The notes beneath the pieces were generated by a model that ran no database searches, was not told where the DNA came from, and saw nothing but the letters and a program-made list of their open reading frames with translations. A program made the translations under genes and the position numbers. Below are positions 29,683 through 37,801 of a DNA stretch of 39,264 bases, one piece after another; the stretch's first letter is position 1; every line of letters begins with the position of its first letter. Origin of the DNA: a virus. The DNA is taken from positions 1 to 39,264 of IMG/VR virus record IMGVR_UViG_3300023174_000337; one strand, written 5' to 3'.

Positions 29683-32097
29683 TTAATGTTTTGCTGGGAT
29701 AGGTGCGGCTATCGGTGATTGATCTGCTATTGTTGAATAATCCGATAATCTTTTTACTGTTTTCTTACCATCATCAGGATTTAGTGTTATATAAATACTA
29801 TCTCCTCTACTCATTGATTTACCCGTATTTTCTAATTTTTGAGGTCCTGCGACTTTTGCTGATTCTGCTGCAAAATTAGTGGGTGATATTGAAGGAGCGC
29901 TAGGCATTGGTGGTGCGCTTGAAGATTTTCCTCCATTCATTGCTATTGCGGCTAATATACCCGCTACTACTGTAGCAGCAATAGGAATACCAAATGGTCC
30001 TAACATTGAAATAATTTTAGCTCCAGCTCCTACTCCATCAATAGCTGCTTTTGTACTTGATTTTGCTATTCCTTGAGTATCGAGTACTGCTCCTACTTCT
30101 TTTTGTGCATTAGTTGCGATTTGCGCGACTGTGGTAGCTCTTTTCAATAATAAATCTTCTTTTTGCAATAGTAATACCTCTTTTTCCAATACTACTTGTT
30201 GAGCTTTTTGTGAAGATAATATAAGAGAATACGTGATCATTCCAGCCATAACAGCAGCAACTCCTACGAGCGTGGCTTTTATATTTTCTGTATGAGAAAA
30301 GAATTCAGCGACATGAGAGACCATTTCCGCAAGACCCTGAGTCATTTTTCCGATTTGATCAGATATTCTTGTCATAGTCGCTTCCATTTGCTCTTGTGCT
30401 GTTGCGCTTTTTGCATCTTGCGCGGCTTTATCTCCTAGTGTAGCTGCAATTTGATCATAAGTCATATGTTGCGCAACTAGAGTATTGTATTGGGTTTGTA
30501 AAGATTTACCCGCATCGTCTCCAAGCAATTTAACCATTTCCTGCTTGTGATACATCTCGTCCATCTGCTCTTTAGAGAGACCAACTGCTTCTGCAAACGC
30601 TTGTTGTTGGAGTACATTCATTTTATTGTACTCGTTAGACGTCATCATCTTGCTATTCAACTCTTTCATCAAACCGTCTGTATCGTGATTAAGAGCCAAT
30701 TCTCTGGCTTTAGATAGATTCAGATCTTTACCGGTAAGTAATTGAGCTTCAAACTCTTTTGATATGCTGGATTCGAAATCTAAAAGAGAGCTTCCTTGAC
30801 TATTTATCGTATCGAGTGTTGTACCAAATTTGGTAGCAGTCATTACAGCAGCTGTCAATTGTTTGACGTTGCCTTTGAAATTATTTAAAACTGTTGTAGA
30901 AACTTTAGAAATGGCTTCTACGATTTGTTTTTCAGACATATTTAATTTAAGAGAAGCACCTATTGCTTTAGATGTGCCTACTACGTCTGAATATGTTTTT
31001 GTTAAAGATTTCCCCGCTTTGAGAGCTCCAAATTGCAAAAGCTGCATCGATTCTGCACTTACACCTAATCTCCTTTGTATTCCTGTAGTTGTGGTTAGAA
31101 ATTCTTCGTTTTGAGGACCCATGAAACCCAACGTATCATTCATCTGTCCGTATGTATCAGCCAACTGTTTAGCAGTCATCGCTAATTGCCCATTGGCCAT
31201 TGCCATGCTTTGGAAGTTATTTAGCATGGATTTACCTTCTGAAACTGAAACTCCCATTGCTTTTGCAACTTCAAACTGTTTGTCTTCGTATTGCAAAGAT
31301 AAATGAACTAATTTAGTTAATCCTGCAAATAGCAAAGTAGTCATTCCTACTAAATCTCTCATCGCTAAGCCAGCAGTCTTAAAAGATTCTTTTAATCCTG
31401 TACCTAAAACTTTTAATTTGCTACCTTTATCTCTAGCCACTTCTTCCATTTTTTTGGAAATCTCATCCATTTGAAGTAATCCTCCCATTCCAACTTTATC
31501 TAATATAGTTGATAGGCCTTTCATTGTAGCGCCTGCTATACCCATTCTCTTTTCGACTTCTTTTTCTTCTTGTAATCTCTTACTAGTTAGATTTAATGCT
31601 TTGGCTAAATAATTATTTTCGTCTAATAATAATTCTCCTTTTTCATTTAATACTCCATTAATTTCATTAATTCTTTCTAACTCTTTTTTAGAGAGTTCAT
31701 TATTTGTGCTTTTATTTTTAAGAATTTGACGTTCAAAATTCAGATTTGATGCGACTTTATTAAGTTTCTCTTGCATTGTAACAAGATCTTTTTTATTAAG
31801 TTGCATAATACCTTCTGAATCACTTCTAAGATCAGAGACTATGTCTTCTGTCGTTCTAAATGCTTTGTTTATATTTTTTACTTCTGTGCCTGTAGACACT
31901 AAATCATTCATAACGTTTCTCATCTGCTCTGCGAGATCCGTTACTTTCAAAGCAGATTCTGCGAATTGCTGCCTCCATTCGTTAAGAAGCACTTTTATAG
32001 CTTCTGAGTCTTTTTTTATTTTACTCAGATCAACGCCTTTAGCTAACTGCTGATTGAGTTTTTTTAATTCTTCAAAATCTTTTGAACTATCTGCCAT
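29683..32097 (-). CDS. Tail tape measure protein
   Basis: 804 residues. The first 200 are long charged coiled coils (KDFEELKKLNQQLAKG, MQEKLNKVASNLNFERQIL). The middle resembles tape measure proteins (MANGQLAMTAKQLADTYGQM, KAIGASLKLNMSEKQIVEAI). Two hydrophobic segments occur near the C-terminus (LVGVAAVMAGMITYSLIL and GIPIAATVVAGILAAIAM), as in tape measures that enter the host membrane on ejection. It sets tail length. At about 1.5 angstrom per residue this predicts a tail of roughly 120 nm. It is directly downstream of the frameshifting chaperone-like genes, the usual order. Confidence 0.88.
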   Translation of the reverse strand: MADSSKDFEELKKLNQQLAKGVDLSKIKKDSEAIKVLLNEWRQQFAESALKVTDLAEQMRNVMNDLVSTGTEVKNINKAFRTTEDIVSDLRSDSEGIMQLNKKDLVTMQEKLNKVASNLNFERQILKNKSTNNELSKKELERINEINGVLNEKGELLLDENNYLAKALNLTSKRLQEEKEVEKRMGIAGATMKGLSTILDKVGMGGLLQMDEISKKMEEVARDKGSKLKVLGTGLKESFKTAGLAMRDLVGMTTLLFAGLTKLVHLSLQYEDKQFEVAKAMGVSVSEGKSMLNNFQSMAMANGQLAMTAKQLADTYGQMNDTLGFMGPQNEEFLTTTTGIQRRLGVSAESMQLLQFGALKAGKSLTKTYSDVVGTSKAIGASLKLNMSEKQIVEAISKVSTTVLNNFKGNVKQLTAAVMTATKFGTTLDTINSQGSSLLDFESSISKEFEAQLLTGKDLNLSKARELALNHDTDGLMKELNSKMMTSNEYNKMNVLQQQAFAEAVGLSKEQMDEMYHKQEMVKLLGDDAGKSLQTQYNTLVAQHMTYDQIAATLGDKAAQDAKSATAQEQMEATMTRISDQIGKMTQGLAEMVSHVAEFFSHTENIKATLVGVAAVMAGMITYSLILSSQKAQQVVLEKEVLLLQKEDLLLKRATTVAQIATNAQKEVGAVLDTQGIAKSSTKAAIDGVGAGAKIISMLGPFGIPIAATVVAGILAAIAMNGGKSSSAPPMPSAPSISPTNFAAESAKVAGPQKLENTGKSMSRGDSIYITLNPDDGKKTVKRLSDYSTIADQSPIAAPIPAKH

Positions 32098-32129
32098 TTA
32101 CGACTGTTTCATATAAATATAAAATAAAA

Positions 32130-32477
32130 TTATTTTTTCGAAGATTTTATTTTGGATACGAAATCTGGAAGGTTTACTTTAGGCAACTCTTTCATATTAT
32201 TTATTGGATTGTTGGGATCTATCTTGTTTTTTCCAGTTGCTTTATCGTAATTGTCTTTCTCTTTTGTATAGAAATCGTTAATACTATTGTGCGTAAACTT
32301 TCTTAGCCAAATAGGCATATTATAAATAGTGTCCCAAGTATAACCACCTTTACCATGAAAAACTATTTCATGGATCTGATTAAATAATATTGGTCTATAT
32401 GTCGAGCTGTGGATAAAAAAATGAAATCCCGATAGGGAGCGATACACCCTCCTCTGTGTATCCATCGGATCCAACAA
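32130..32477 (-). CDS. Downstream frame of tail assembly chaperone/gp26-type protein, probably made by frameshift
   Basis: This frame is open for 115 codons from an ATG at 32477 that overlaps the upstream gene by 83 bases. The first 20 residues (MLDPMDTQRRVYRSLSGFHF) look like out-of-frame noise. The protein-like part begins after the overlap: RPILFNQIHEIVFHGKGGYT, then YNMPIWLRKFTHNSINDFY, a block I recall as common in T4-like phage proteins of this position. The most likely product is a fusion: ribosomes reading the 32395-33156 gene slip at seven U (32415-32421) by +1 or -2 into this frame. Tail assembly chaperones of many phages are made this way, just before the tape measure gene. Independent translation is not excluded. 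Confidence 0.7.
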   Translation of the reverse strand: MLDPMDTQRRVYRSLSGFHFFIHSSTYRPILFNQIHEIVFHGKGGYTWDTIYNMPIWLRKFTHNSINDFYTKEKDNYDKATGKNKIDPNNPINNMKELPKVNLPDFVSKIKSSKK

Positions 32478-33156
32478 ATGTAAAAGTCATATCGATATCA
32501 GGAGTAATTGATTTAATATATTTTCTTAGAGCCATAGAATCGGATGCTAGCATTCCGTTATCGATAAAATCTCTAATTACTTTTTTATCTACGCTTCCAT
32601 TTACAGATAAAATTTGTTGTTTTAGTCTGATAGTTACATCTGCAGATTGTTTGATTTTATTTAGAGCTTTTAATTCAGCTTCTATAATTTTATCATCTGC
32701 ATGAGTTAACAATTTAAACGTAATTTCGTTACCAGAATTTGGTAGAACGTAAGACACTTCGTTTGCGTTATTAAAAATAGAGTAGTCAACTTCTTTCTCT
32801 TTCAATTGAGAAAGATCTACGGTTATTTGCTCTTCTACACCCGACTGAGGATGCTTCACTTTTACTTCGTAGTCTTTACCGTATCCTAAAATTCTGGCTG
32901 CTAATAAGATAGCATTCTTATCTCCTGCGATTAGATCGTTGTAGCTTATCTTGCTAACGATCATCGATTGAAATAGCTTATCGAAAACTATGCCTTGAGA
33001 GATGTAATTCTGGTTAGTAAGAATGTCTTCTTCTTTTGCGGTCATGTACTTCATTTCTATTTCTCCTGACGATAGTGGATTGTCTTTTGTGTAAATCAAA
33101 CCTTTAGACGGTAACTTTACTATTTCTGTTGGTAGTGTAAAACCTTGTTGTGTCAT
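32395..33156 (-). CDS. T4 gp26/gp51-type baseplate hub assembly protein (tail assembly chaperone-like)
   Basis: 253 residues. The N-terminal pattern FTLPTEIVKLPSKGLIY, then GEIEMKYMTAKEEDILTNQN and FDKLFQSMIV, matches the T4 baseplate protein family that includes gp26. In T4 this family acts in hub assembly and is not in the virion. The C-terminus (VSLPIGISFFYPQLDI) ends just after a U7 run where a frameshift would add about 95 residues. Its location between tube and tape measure genes equals that of tail assembly chaperones in other phages. It has a TATAAATA box 13 bases upstream of its ATG. Confidence 0.82.
   Translation of the reverse strand: MTQQGFTLPTEIVKLPSKGLIYTKDNPLSSGEIEMKYMTAKEEDILTNQNYISQGIVFDKLFQSMIVSKISYNDLIAGDKNAILLAARILGYGKDYEVKVKHPQSGVEEQITVDLSQLKEKEVDYSIFNNANEVSYVLPNSGNEITFKLLTHADDKIIEAELKALNKIKQSADVTIRLKQQILSVNGSVDKKVIRDFIDNGMLASDSMALRKYIKSITPDIDMTFTFVGSDGYTEEGVSLPIGISFFYPQLDI
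32415..32421 (-). promoter_or_regulatory. U7 slippery run, candidate programmed frameshift site
   Basis: The coding strand reads TCA-TTT-TTT-TAT in the upstream frame and CAT-TTT-TTT-ATC in the downstream frame. A +1 or -2 slip on the U run joins the gp26-type protein to the 32130-32477 frame eight codons before the first frame's stop at 32395-32397. Confidence 0.6.
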
Positions 33157-33169
33157 AATCTTTGTTTTT

Positions 33170-33177
33170 TATTTATA
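33170..33177 (-). promoter_or_regulatory. TATAAATA box upstream of the gp26-type gene
   Basis: Exact TATAAATA on the coding strand, preceded by TATATT, 13 bases upstream of the ATG at 33156. Just upstream is the terminator that follows the HNH endonuclease, so the box would restart transcription for tail genes. Confidence 0.5.
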
Positions 33178-33204
33178 AATATAAACAATTAAAGTTTCCT
33201 GCAT

Positions 33205-33227
33205 AAAAAAACCTTTCAAGTGGAAGG
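33205..33227 (-). terminator. Terminator after the HNH endonuclease gene
   Basis: Coding strand CCTTCC-ACTT-GAAAGG (one C/A mismatch) followed by seven U, starting 5 bases after the stop codon at 33232. Confidence 0.7.
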
Positions 33228-33231
33228 CTAT

Positions 33232-33870
33232 TTATTTATAATATACTTTATATCCATTAATCATTATTCCATGTTTATGTTTCATTCTATATATCATAGT
33301 AGATGTTTTAATTCCAACAATTTTACTTAATAGATGAGCGCTGCCTGCTTCTACTATTTTTCCATCTTCAGTTTCATATATAACGCATCCTTTAGATGCT
33401 CTAGACTCTGCTCCTACTTTTCCTAATTTTGATCTTGTTGCCGCTTCAGATATATTTTTTCTTTGTTCTTTTGTTGGAATCCAATTAGCTTTACAATTTA
33501 TACCATTTTTATTGCCTTTCATTTTTTCACTCATCTCTTTTTTCCAATCTTCTTTTTTTTCTCTCTTCCAAAGAGGCATAAGTAGTTCTCTTGCTTCTGA
33601 ATACTCTTGTTCTGTTAGCTTTCTTTTACCATCGTATGCCATTCTATGGAAAGCCCACAACATTTTTTGACCATATATTGGATGATATTTGAATTGTTCC
33701 GCAAGTATTTTATGAACTCTGTAGTGTTCTCTTGCAGTTAGTAGCACTTCTGTGCTTTTCTTATTAAATGATTGCGGGATTATGTGATGTGATTCGTAGT
33801 AGACGTCTTCACCTTTTTTGCGATTACTTAGTAGTGCTGTTCTAATAATTTTGAAATAAGTTGTGAGCAT
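33232..33870 (-). CDS. HNH homing endonuclease
   Basis: 212 residues. The HNH core is near the N-terminus: YYESHHIIPQSFN, then EVLLTAREHYRVHKILAEQF, the phage pattern 'E.HHIiP.s......LtarEHf..H..L'. A middle basic segment (KKEMSEKMKGNKNGINCKA) and a C-terminal NUMOD-like helix-turn-helix (HLLSKIVGIKTSTMIYRM) probably bind DNA. It is free-standing between tube and gp26-type genes, bounded by a terminator on each side. Its ATG has the only strong Shine-Dalgarno sequence I noticed (AAAGGAGG, 7 bases upstream), which lies inside a hairpin arm. That would limit translation on readthrough transcripts. Confidence 0.88.
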   Translation of the reverse strand: MLTTYFKIIRTALLSNRKKGEDVYYESHHIIPQSFNKKSTEVLLTAREHYRVHKILAEQFKYHPIYGQKMLWAFHRMAYDGKRKLTEQEYSEARELLMPLWKREKKEDWKKEMSEKMKGNKNGINCKANWIPTKEQRKNISEAATRSKLGKVGAESRASKGCVIYETEDGKIVEAGSAHLLSKIVGIKTSTMIYRMKHKHGIMINGYKVYYK

Positions 33871-33873
33871 AAA

Positions 33874-33906
33874 AAAACCTCCTTTATTATAAATATCAGA
33901 GGTTTT
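33874..33906 (-). terminator. Terminator-like hairpin that also masks the HNH gene's ribosome binding site
   Basis: Coding strand AAAACCTC pairs with GAGGTTTT across a 17-base loop, followed by UUU and the ATG at 33870. The 3' arm contains the GAGG of the Shine-Dalgarno sequence. It ends the tail tube transcript and can hide the endonuclease start. Confidence 0.7.
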
Positions 33907-33950
33907 AGTTCGTTATTAATTAAGTATGTAAATTTATTAATAATTAAGCA

Positions 33951-34436
33951 TCAGTAGTTCAAAATGCAATAATCCATTCCGATTGACATTGTCAATTCAG
34001 TAGGATCAGAACTAGACCAATCGTAAGATCCGAAAGAAGCTTCCTTGATGAATGCGCCTTTGATGATCCACTCAGATACAACGTCACCAACTGGTCCGAT
34101 AATCGATAAGTTTAAATCCTTCTTGTAGAAGTCAGAATAACCGTCTCTTCCTGTTACAGATTCGTGATGCAAACGCACCCATTCCATAACAGCTTGTTGG
34201 CCTGATGGAGAGATTGGATTGTAAAGAGCTAGACTCATGTCTTTCCACTCCGCTTTGCCTTTCAATTTACGATACACGTTCATGTGTTCTATTTTGATCT
34301 CGTTCAAGGTAACACCAGGAGCGTCGGCTTTTTTGATCATGTAAGAAGGAATACCGTCTACATACATGATGAACCTGTTATTGACTGTGGGTTCAAAAGC
34401 CGTAAACATTATCTCGTTGGGATCCAATACTGGCAT
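33951..34436 (-). CDS. Tail tube protein, gp19-like
   Basis: 161 residues, close to the T4 gp19 length of 163. Recognisable features include MPVLDPNEIMFTAFEPTVNN, then FIMYVDGIPSYMIKKADAPG, a basic YRKLKGKAEWKDMSLALYN strand pair and a C-terminal EASFGSYDWSSSDPTELTM followed by IGMDYCILNY. It polymerises into hexameric rings forming the inner tail tube, inside the gp18-like sheath encoded two genes upstream. It is followed by the hairpin at 33874-33906 that separates it from the homing endonuclease. Confidence 0.93.
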   Translation of the reverse strand: MPVLDPNEIMFTAFEPTVNNRFIMYVDGIPSYMIKKADAPGVTLNEIKIEHMNVYRKLKGKAEWKDMSLALYNPISPSGQQAVMEWVRLHHESVTGRDGYSDFYKKDLNLSIIGPVGDVVSEWIIKGAFIKEASFGSYDWSSSDPTELTMSIGMDYCILNY

Positions 34437-34441
34437 GGTAT

Positions 34442-34567
34442 TTATGATTTATTGTGTTTTATTAATTTTGTTATGTATGCTTTGCTTTTATTTAAATATC
34501 TAGCTAAAGCAGTTTGTGATTCAAATTCTTGTCTTTCGTAAACTACTTTTCTCCAGGCTTGTCTTCT
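34442..34567 (-). pseudogene. Remnant of a DNA-binding (HTH) domain, probably a decayed homing endonuclease
   Basis: A 41-codon open frame with no usable start codon fills the gap between the tube gene and the 130-residue gene. It reads RRQAWRKVVYERQEFESQ, then TALARYLNKSKAYITKLIKH, ending NKS. The second half is a clean helix-turn-helix of the type at the C-terminus of phage homing endonucleases. The first 25 bases overlap the end of the upstream gene in another frame. It may be what is left after loss of a mobile endonuclease. Confidence 0.45.
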
Positions 34568-34935
34568 TTACCAGCTACGGATTTTTGCATACCCTGTAGG
34601 TAGTCCGGTTGTTGTTGTCCAGCTTCGTATCCGATTTCGTCTTCGATACCTTCATCTTTCATAGATTTGCCTTTGGTCATAGCCTTAATCATTTTCTCTA
34701 AAGCATTTAATCTTTCTTCAACAGTTTTTTCTGTTTTTTCTCCTTCCATTTTTGGAGCTTTAGAAGATTTCATTCCTTCTATCTTTGGTTTAGATTCACC
34801 AGTCATTTTCTTTTCTTTAACTGCAGTAAATCCTGTGCCAAAGTTTTGCTTGGCTTCTTTCAAAGTCAATTGTTTCTTAACGCTCTCGTAAAGGTGAGCT
34901 GGTACTGCGATTCTGATTCTTGTATTGTCGTTCAT
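34543..34935 (-). CDS. Hypothetical charged protein between sheath and tube genes
   Basis: 130 residues, no family recognised. The N-terminus reads IRIAVPAHLYESVKKQLTLK, then a Lys-rich low-complexity stretch (KKMTGESKPKIEGMKSSKAP), a short coiled coil (TVEERLNALEKMIKAMTKG) and an acidic, Gln/Pro-rich tail. It appears largely disordered. Its position between tail sheath and tail tube genes suggests a tail-assembly or virion role, by context only. Confidence 0.65.
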   Translation of the reverse strand: MNDNTRIRIAVPAHLYESVKKQLTLKEAKQNFGTGFTAVKEKKMTGESKPKIEGMKSSKAPKMEGEKTEKTVEERLNALEKMIKAMTKGKSMKDEGIEDEIGYEAGQQQPDYLQGMQKSVAGKEDKPGEK

Positions 34936-34962
34936 TGTTGTTTATTTTCTATCGTTTAGTTA

Positions 34963-37161
34963 TTATGATCCGAATGATGCTCCTGTTGGCAAGATGTTGA
35001 AATCTAATTGAATAAATTCAGCAGTTCTTGTTGGTTGTAAGTAGATAGATCCAACCAATTGATTTCTATCGATTACGTCAGGAGTATTGTTTGTTTCGTC
35101 CATTACAACTTGGAAAGCGTAAAGACCTTGCTTTTGTTGTACGAATTCCAAATAAGGATTAACTTGATTCAAGAATTTGTTACGAGTTATAGTTGTATTA
35201 GGTTCGAATACCAATTGGTTAGCAATTTGCTTGATGTATCTCTTAAGAGAGATCAACAATCTTCTAACGTTCACTCTGTCAAGAGCTGATGGTTTGTCTT
35301 GTAATGTTTTCTGACCATAAACAACCGTTCCAACTCCAGGGAATGTAGCGATAGGATTGACTTTTCCTGCGTACAAGAAGTTTCTATCGTTAACGCTTAG
35401 TCTTCTTTCTGGTTGTAACACTGTTGAAAGACCTCCTCTGTTAAGACCTGCTGGTGCAAACCATTCTGCAGAAATCTTATCGTTGTATTCGTATACAGCT
35501 GGAATTAGTGTAGAAGGCGGAACAAAGTTTAATTTGCCTGTTTCACGACTTCTAAGTTGTACCCAAGGCCAATAAGTTGCTGCGTAAGAGTTATCGTATG
35601 ATTGCGCTTGCGTTTTTGCTTGAGTCATGCTTTGACCATATCCAACCGTATCTACTACAGCGATATTGTCTCCTCTTGTTTGAGCAAGAGATACTAAGCT
35701 ATTTACAGCTGATGTTGCATTTACCATAGTTAAACCAGGAGCATATATCACATTGAAATCGTACATGTCTTGATTGCTTAACAAGCTTATTCCAACGTTA
35801 TAACTTGTTGGGAATATACCTTGAATATTTGTTGAACTTACAGATACTGTTGAAGTGGTGTTAGGTATTGCTTCAAATAGATTCATAGGCGCTAATCCAT
35901 AGCATCCCCATATAGCTCCTTGAGCTCCATCGAATCCTCCATTTACAGATCCAGATCCTAATAAAGGCATTGAAGCTGTGTATGCATTATTTATGTTTCC
36001 ACTAGTATCAAAATAATTAGGTGTAGGCCTGTTAACAGATTTTACTCTAACGTATTTTGATTTGTTAGCGTAAGATCCGCTCAATTGTAGATAGCTATTC
36101 CCAAATTCGTCTGTTAGTATAGTTTGAGTTTGATCTCCTATTATGTACGCTATATAATTTGGTTGATTGGGATCCAAAGAAAGATTTGTCCAACTCTCTA
36201 ATACTGTTTTGCTGTTTTCGTAATCGTCCCCTCTTCTGATGATTAAACTAAACTGACCTGAACCGGAATCTGTTGCTACTACTTCGTATCTTATATTTGA
36301 TGAAGATCCTGAAGGGAGCAATCCAATCGTAGCTGATCCAGTGGCATTATTCATTACGTTACCATAAGAAAGTGTTTCTAAATCGAATACACTTGCATTT
36401 ACAGGTTGAGTAGGAGTAGATAGAGTTGCTTTTAAAACAACAGTTGATCCAGCAGATCCTGTGGCTTGTCCGAAAGAAAGACCGGTATAAATTTTAATGC
36501 CTCCACCAACTCCTGTAGAAGATCCACTGATTATTATGTTTGTTCCATCTGAGGAAGCTGTTATAGGCAGATTTGCGCTTGCTACATATGTGTTAATAAA
36601 CGATATTAAAGATCCCGACCATTGATTAGCTGTATAGCTGTTACCTGCATTTGGACTAAAATATCCGTAGCGAACCGTATCTGTATAATATGTATAGTTA
36701 AACCCAAATGCCGCTGGCATTAGATATGTGTATATGCTGTTATTAATAAAAGTAATTGGCATACCAGAAGCCGTAACAAACGATCCTGTAATATCTGCGA
36801 TAGGAATTTTTGCGTTAGCAAATGTTCCAGCTACTGAAGCTATATTACAAGGAACAGAAGCACTAGCCGCTGTGTAAGATCCAGATACTACTCTAGTGAC
36901 CAAAAGAGAGTCTCCCCCTTGTTCAAAGTAGTTTAATGCTGCCATACTCGTTAAGTATTCGTAACTAGTGCCTCCTGATACGAAAGCTGCTCCGAATACC
37001 GCTTTATATTGAGAATACGAAGTAACGTATGTTGGAATGTTTACTGGACCAGTAACAGTTGGACCCAATAGAGCTGCTCCTGCAGTTATTGGACCTTGAG
37101 TTATCTGACTCAAATCGTTTTCGTTTAAAAAAACGCCGGGTGATATTAATGTTTCAGCCAT
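34963..37161 (-). CDS. Tail sheath protein, gp18-like
   Basis: 732 residues. It begins MAETLISPGVFLNENDLSQ, the usual sheath N-terminus ('sPGV...E.d.s'), then ITAGAALLGPTVTGPVNIP and YEYLTSMAALNYFEQGGDSL followed by VTRV, all typical of contractile sheaths. The variable middle (about 100-430) is Ser/Gly/Thr-rich and probably surface exposed. The conserved C-terminal domain includes YWPWVQLRSRETGKLNFVPP, then AEWFAPAGLNRGGL and RNKFLNQVNPYLEFVQQKQG. It forms the outer sheath whose contraction drives the tube into the cell, showing this is a myovirus. Confidence 0.96.
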   Translation of the reverse strand: MAETLISPGVFLNENDLSQITQGPITAGAALLGPTVTGPVNIPTYVTSYSQYKAVFGAAFVSGGTSYEYLTSMAALNYFEQGGDSLLVTRVVSGSYTAASASVPCNIASVAGTFANAKIPIADITGSFVTASGMPITFINNSIYTYLMPAAFGFNYTYYTDTVRYGYFSPNAGNSYTANQWSGSLISFINTYVASANLPITASSDGTNIIISGSSTGVGGGIKIYTGLSFGQATGSAGSTVVLKATLSTPTQPVNASVFDLETLSYGNVMNNATGSATIGLLPSGSSSNIRYEVVATDSGSGQFSLIIRRGDDYENSKTVLESWTNLSLDPNQPNYIAYIIGDQTQTILTDEFGNSYLQLSGSYANKSKYVRVKSVNRPTPNYFDTSGNINNAYTASMPLLGSGSVNGGFDGAQGAIWGCYGLAPMNLFEAIPNTTSTVSVSSTNIQGIFPTSYNVGISLLSNQDMYDFNVIYAPGLTMVNATSAVNSLVSLAQTRGDNIAVVDTVGYGQSMTQAKTQAQSYDNSYAATYWPWVQLRSRETGKLNFVPPSTLIPAVYEYNDKISAEWFAPAGLNRGGLSTVLQPERRLSVNDRNFLYAGKVNPIATFPGVGTVVYGQKTLQDKPSALDRVNVRRLLISLKRYIKQIANQLVFEPNTTITRNKFLNQVNPYLEFVQQKQGLYAFQVVMDETNNTPDVIDRNQLVGSIYLQPTRTAEFIQLDFNILPTGASFGS

Positions 37162-37219
37162 GTCTTTATTTTAATTTATTGTTTTGGATCTGATAATAAA
37201 TATCGCCACTTTAGTCAAA

Positions 37220-37459
37220 TCATCGATTGATTTCTCCAGTTTCGATATTTACTGTGATGTTGCCATATTTGTTTCTCAAATCTTCGAAAAGAGAAGATTC
37301 TTGTTTTTTTACTTCTGCAATTTTGAGTTTTTGCTGATCTATTTGGCTTTCTATAACTATTTTTTGGTAAGTTAGTTCTCCTAAAGCAGAAGCTATTTCT
37401 AAACTGTCTTGCTTAATTAATTCGATTCTTTTTAATTCGTCTTCTGTAATTTTTTCCAT
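37220..37459 (-). CDS. Small coiled-coil protein
   Basis: 79 residues, mostly one amphipathic helix (ELKRIELIKQDSLEIASALG, then QIDQQKLKIAEVKKQESSLF), ending with short strands (YGNITVNIETGEINR). Predicted to form a coiled coil. No family recognised. It precedes the sheath gene by 58 bases and follows a small membrane protein; it may act in tail assembly. Confidence 0.6.
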   Translation of the reverse strand: MEKITEDELKRIELIKQDSLEIASALGELTYQKIVIESQIDQQKLKIAEVKKQESSLFEDLRNKYGNITVNIETGEINR

Positions 37460-37521
37460 AACGTTGGGTTTTTGTAACTTGTTTTTACTTGAATAAATAT
37501 ATTGTATTTTTGATAATTATT

Positions 37522-37776
37522 TTATTGAGCTTTTTTGGCATCCATTTTTTTTGGACCTTTCTTTTTGTTATACTTTCTTTTTTTAGGCGGTTCTTTAAAA
37601 AAAGTCTCTTCTTTTTTAGTTGTTGAAGTCAAAATTTCAGGAGTTGGAGGAATCACACTAGTTGATTCAGGGATTGGTTTTGGAGAGAAACCAGTTGTTG
37701 ATGGTTTTTTTGGATAGTATTTAGCAATTAATAAACTTACTAATACTATGGCAGTAAATGCGATAACAATTGACAT
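37522..37776 (-). CDS. Small membrane-anchored Lys/Pro-rich protein
   Basis: 84 residues. An N-terminal transmembrane helix (MSIVIAFTAIVLVSLLIAKYY) is followed by a Pro/Thr-rich spacer (SPKPIPESTSVIPPTPEIL) and a strongly basic tail (PPKKRKYNKKKGPKKMDAKK). This layout suits a single-pass membrane protein with a cytoplasmic tail able to bind nucleic acid or lipid head groups. Its role is unknown, and location in the tail gene cluster does not settle it. A TATAAATA box and a long AT-rich palindrome lie just upstream. Confidence 0.6.
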   Translation of the reverse strand: MSIVIAFTAIVLVSLLIAKYYPKKPSTTGFSPKPIPESTSVIPPTPEILTSTTKKEETFFKEPPKKRKYNKKKGPKKMDAKKAQ

Positions 37777-37793
37777 ATTAATTTGTTTTTGTT

Positions 37794-37801
37794 TATTTAT
37801 A
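37794..37801 (-). promoter_or_regulatory. TATAAATA box upstream of the small membrane protein gene
   Basis: Exact TATAAATA on the coding strand, 17 bases upstream of the ATG at 37776 and directly next to a 25-base palindrome. Confidence 0.5.

Noticed and set aside
34543-34567. -1 frameshift fusing the 130-residue protein to the helix-turn-helix fragment
   Set aside because: The overlap (GGA-GAA-AAG-TAG) does not form a standard slippery heptamer. Decay of a former gene is the simpler explanation.
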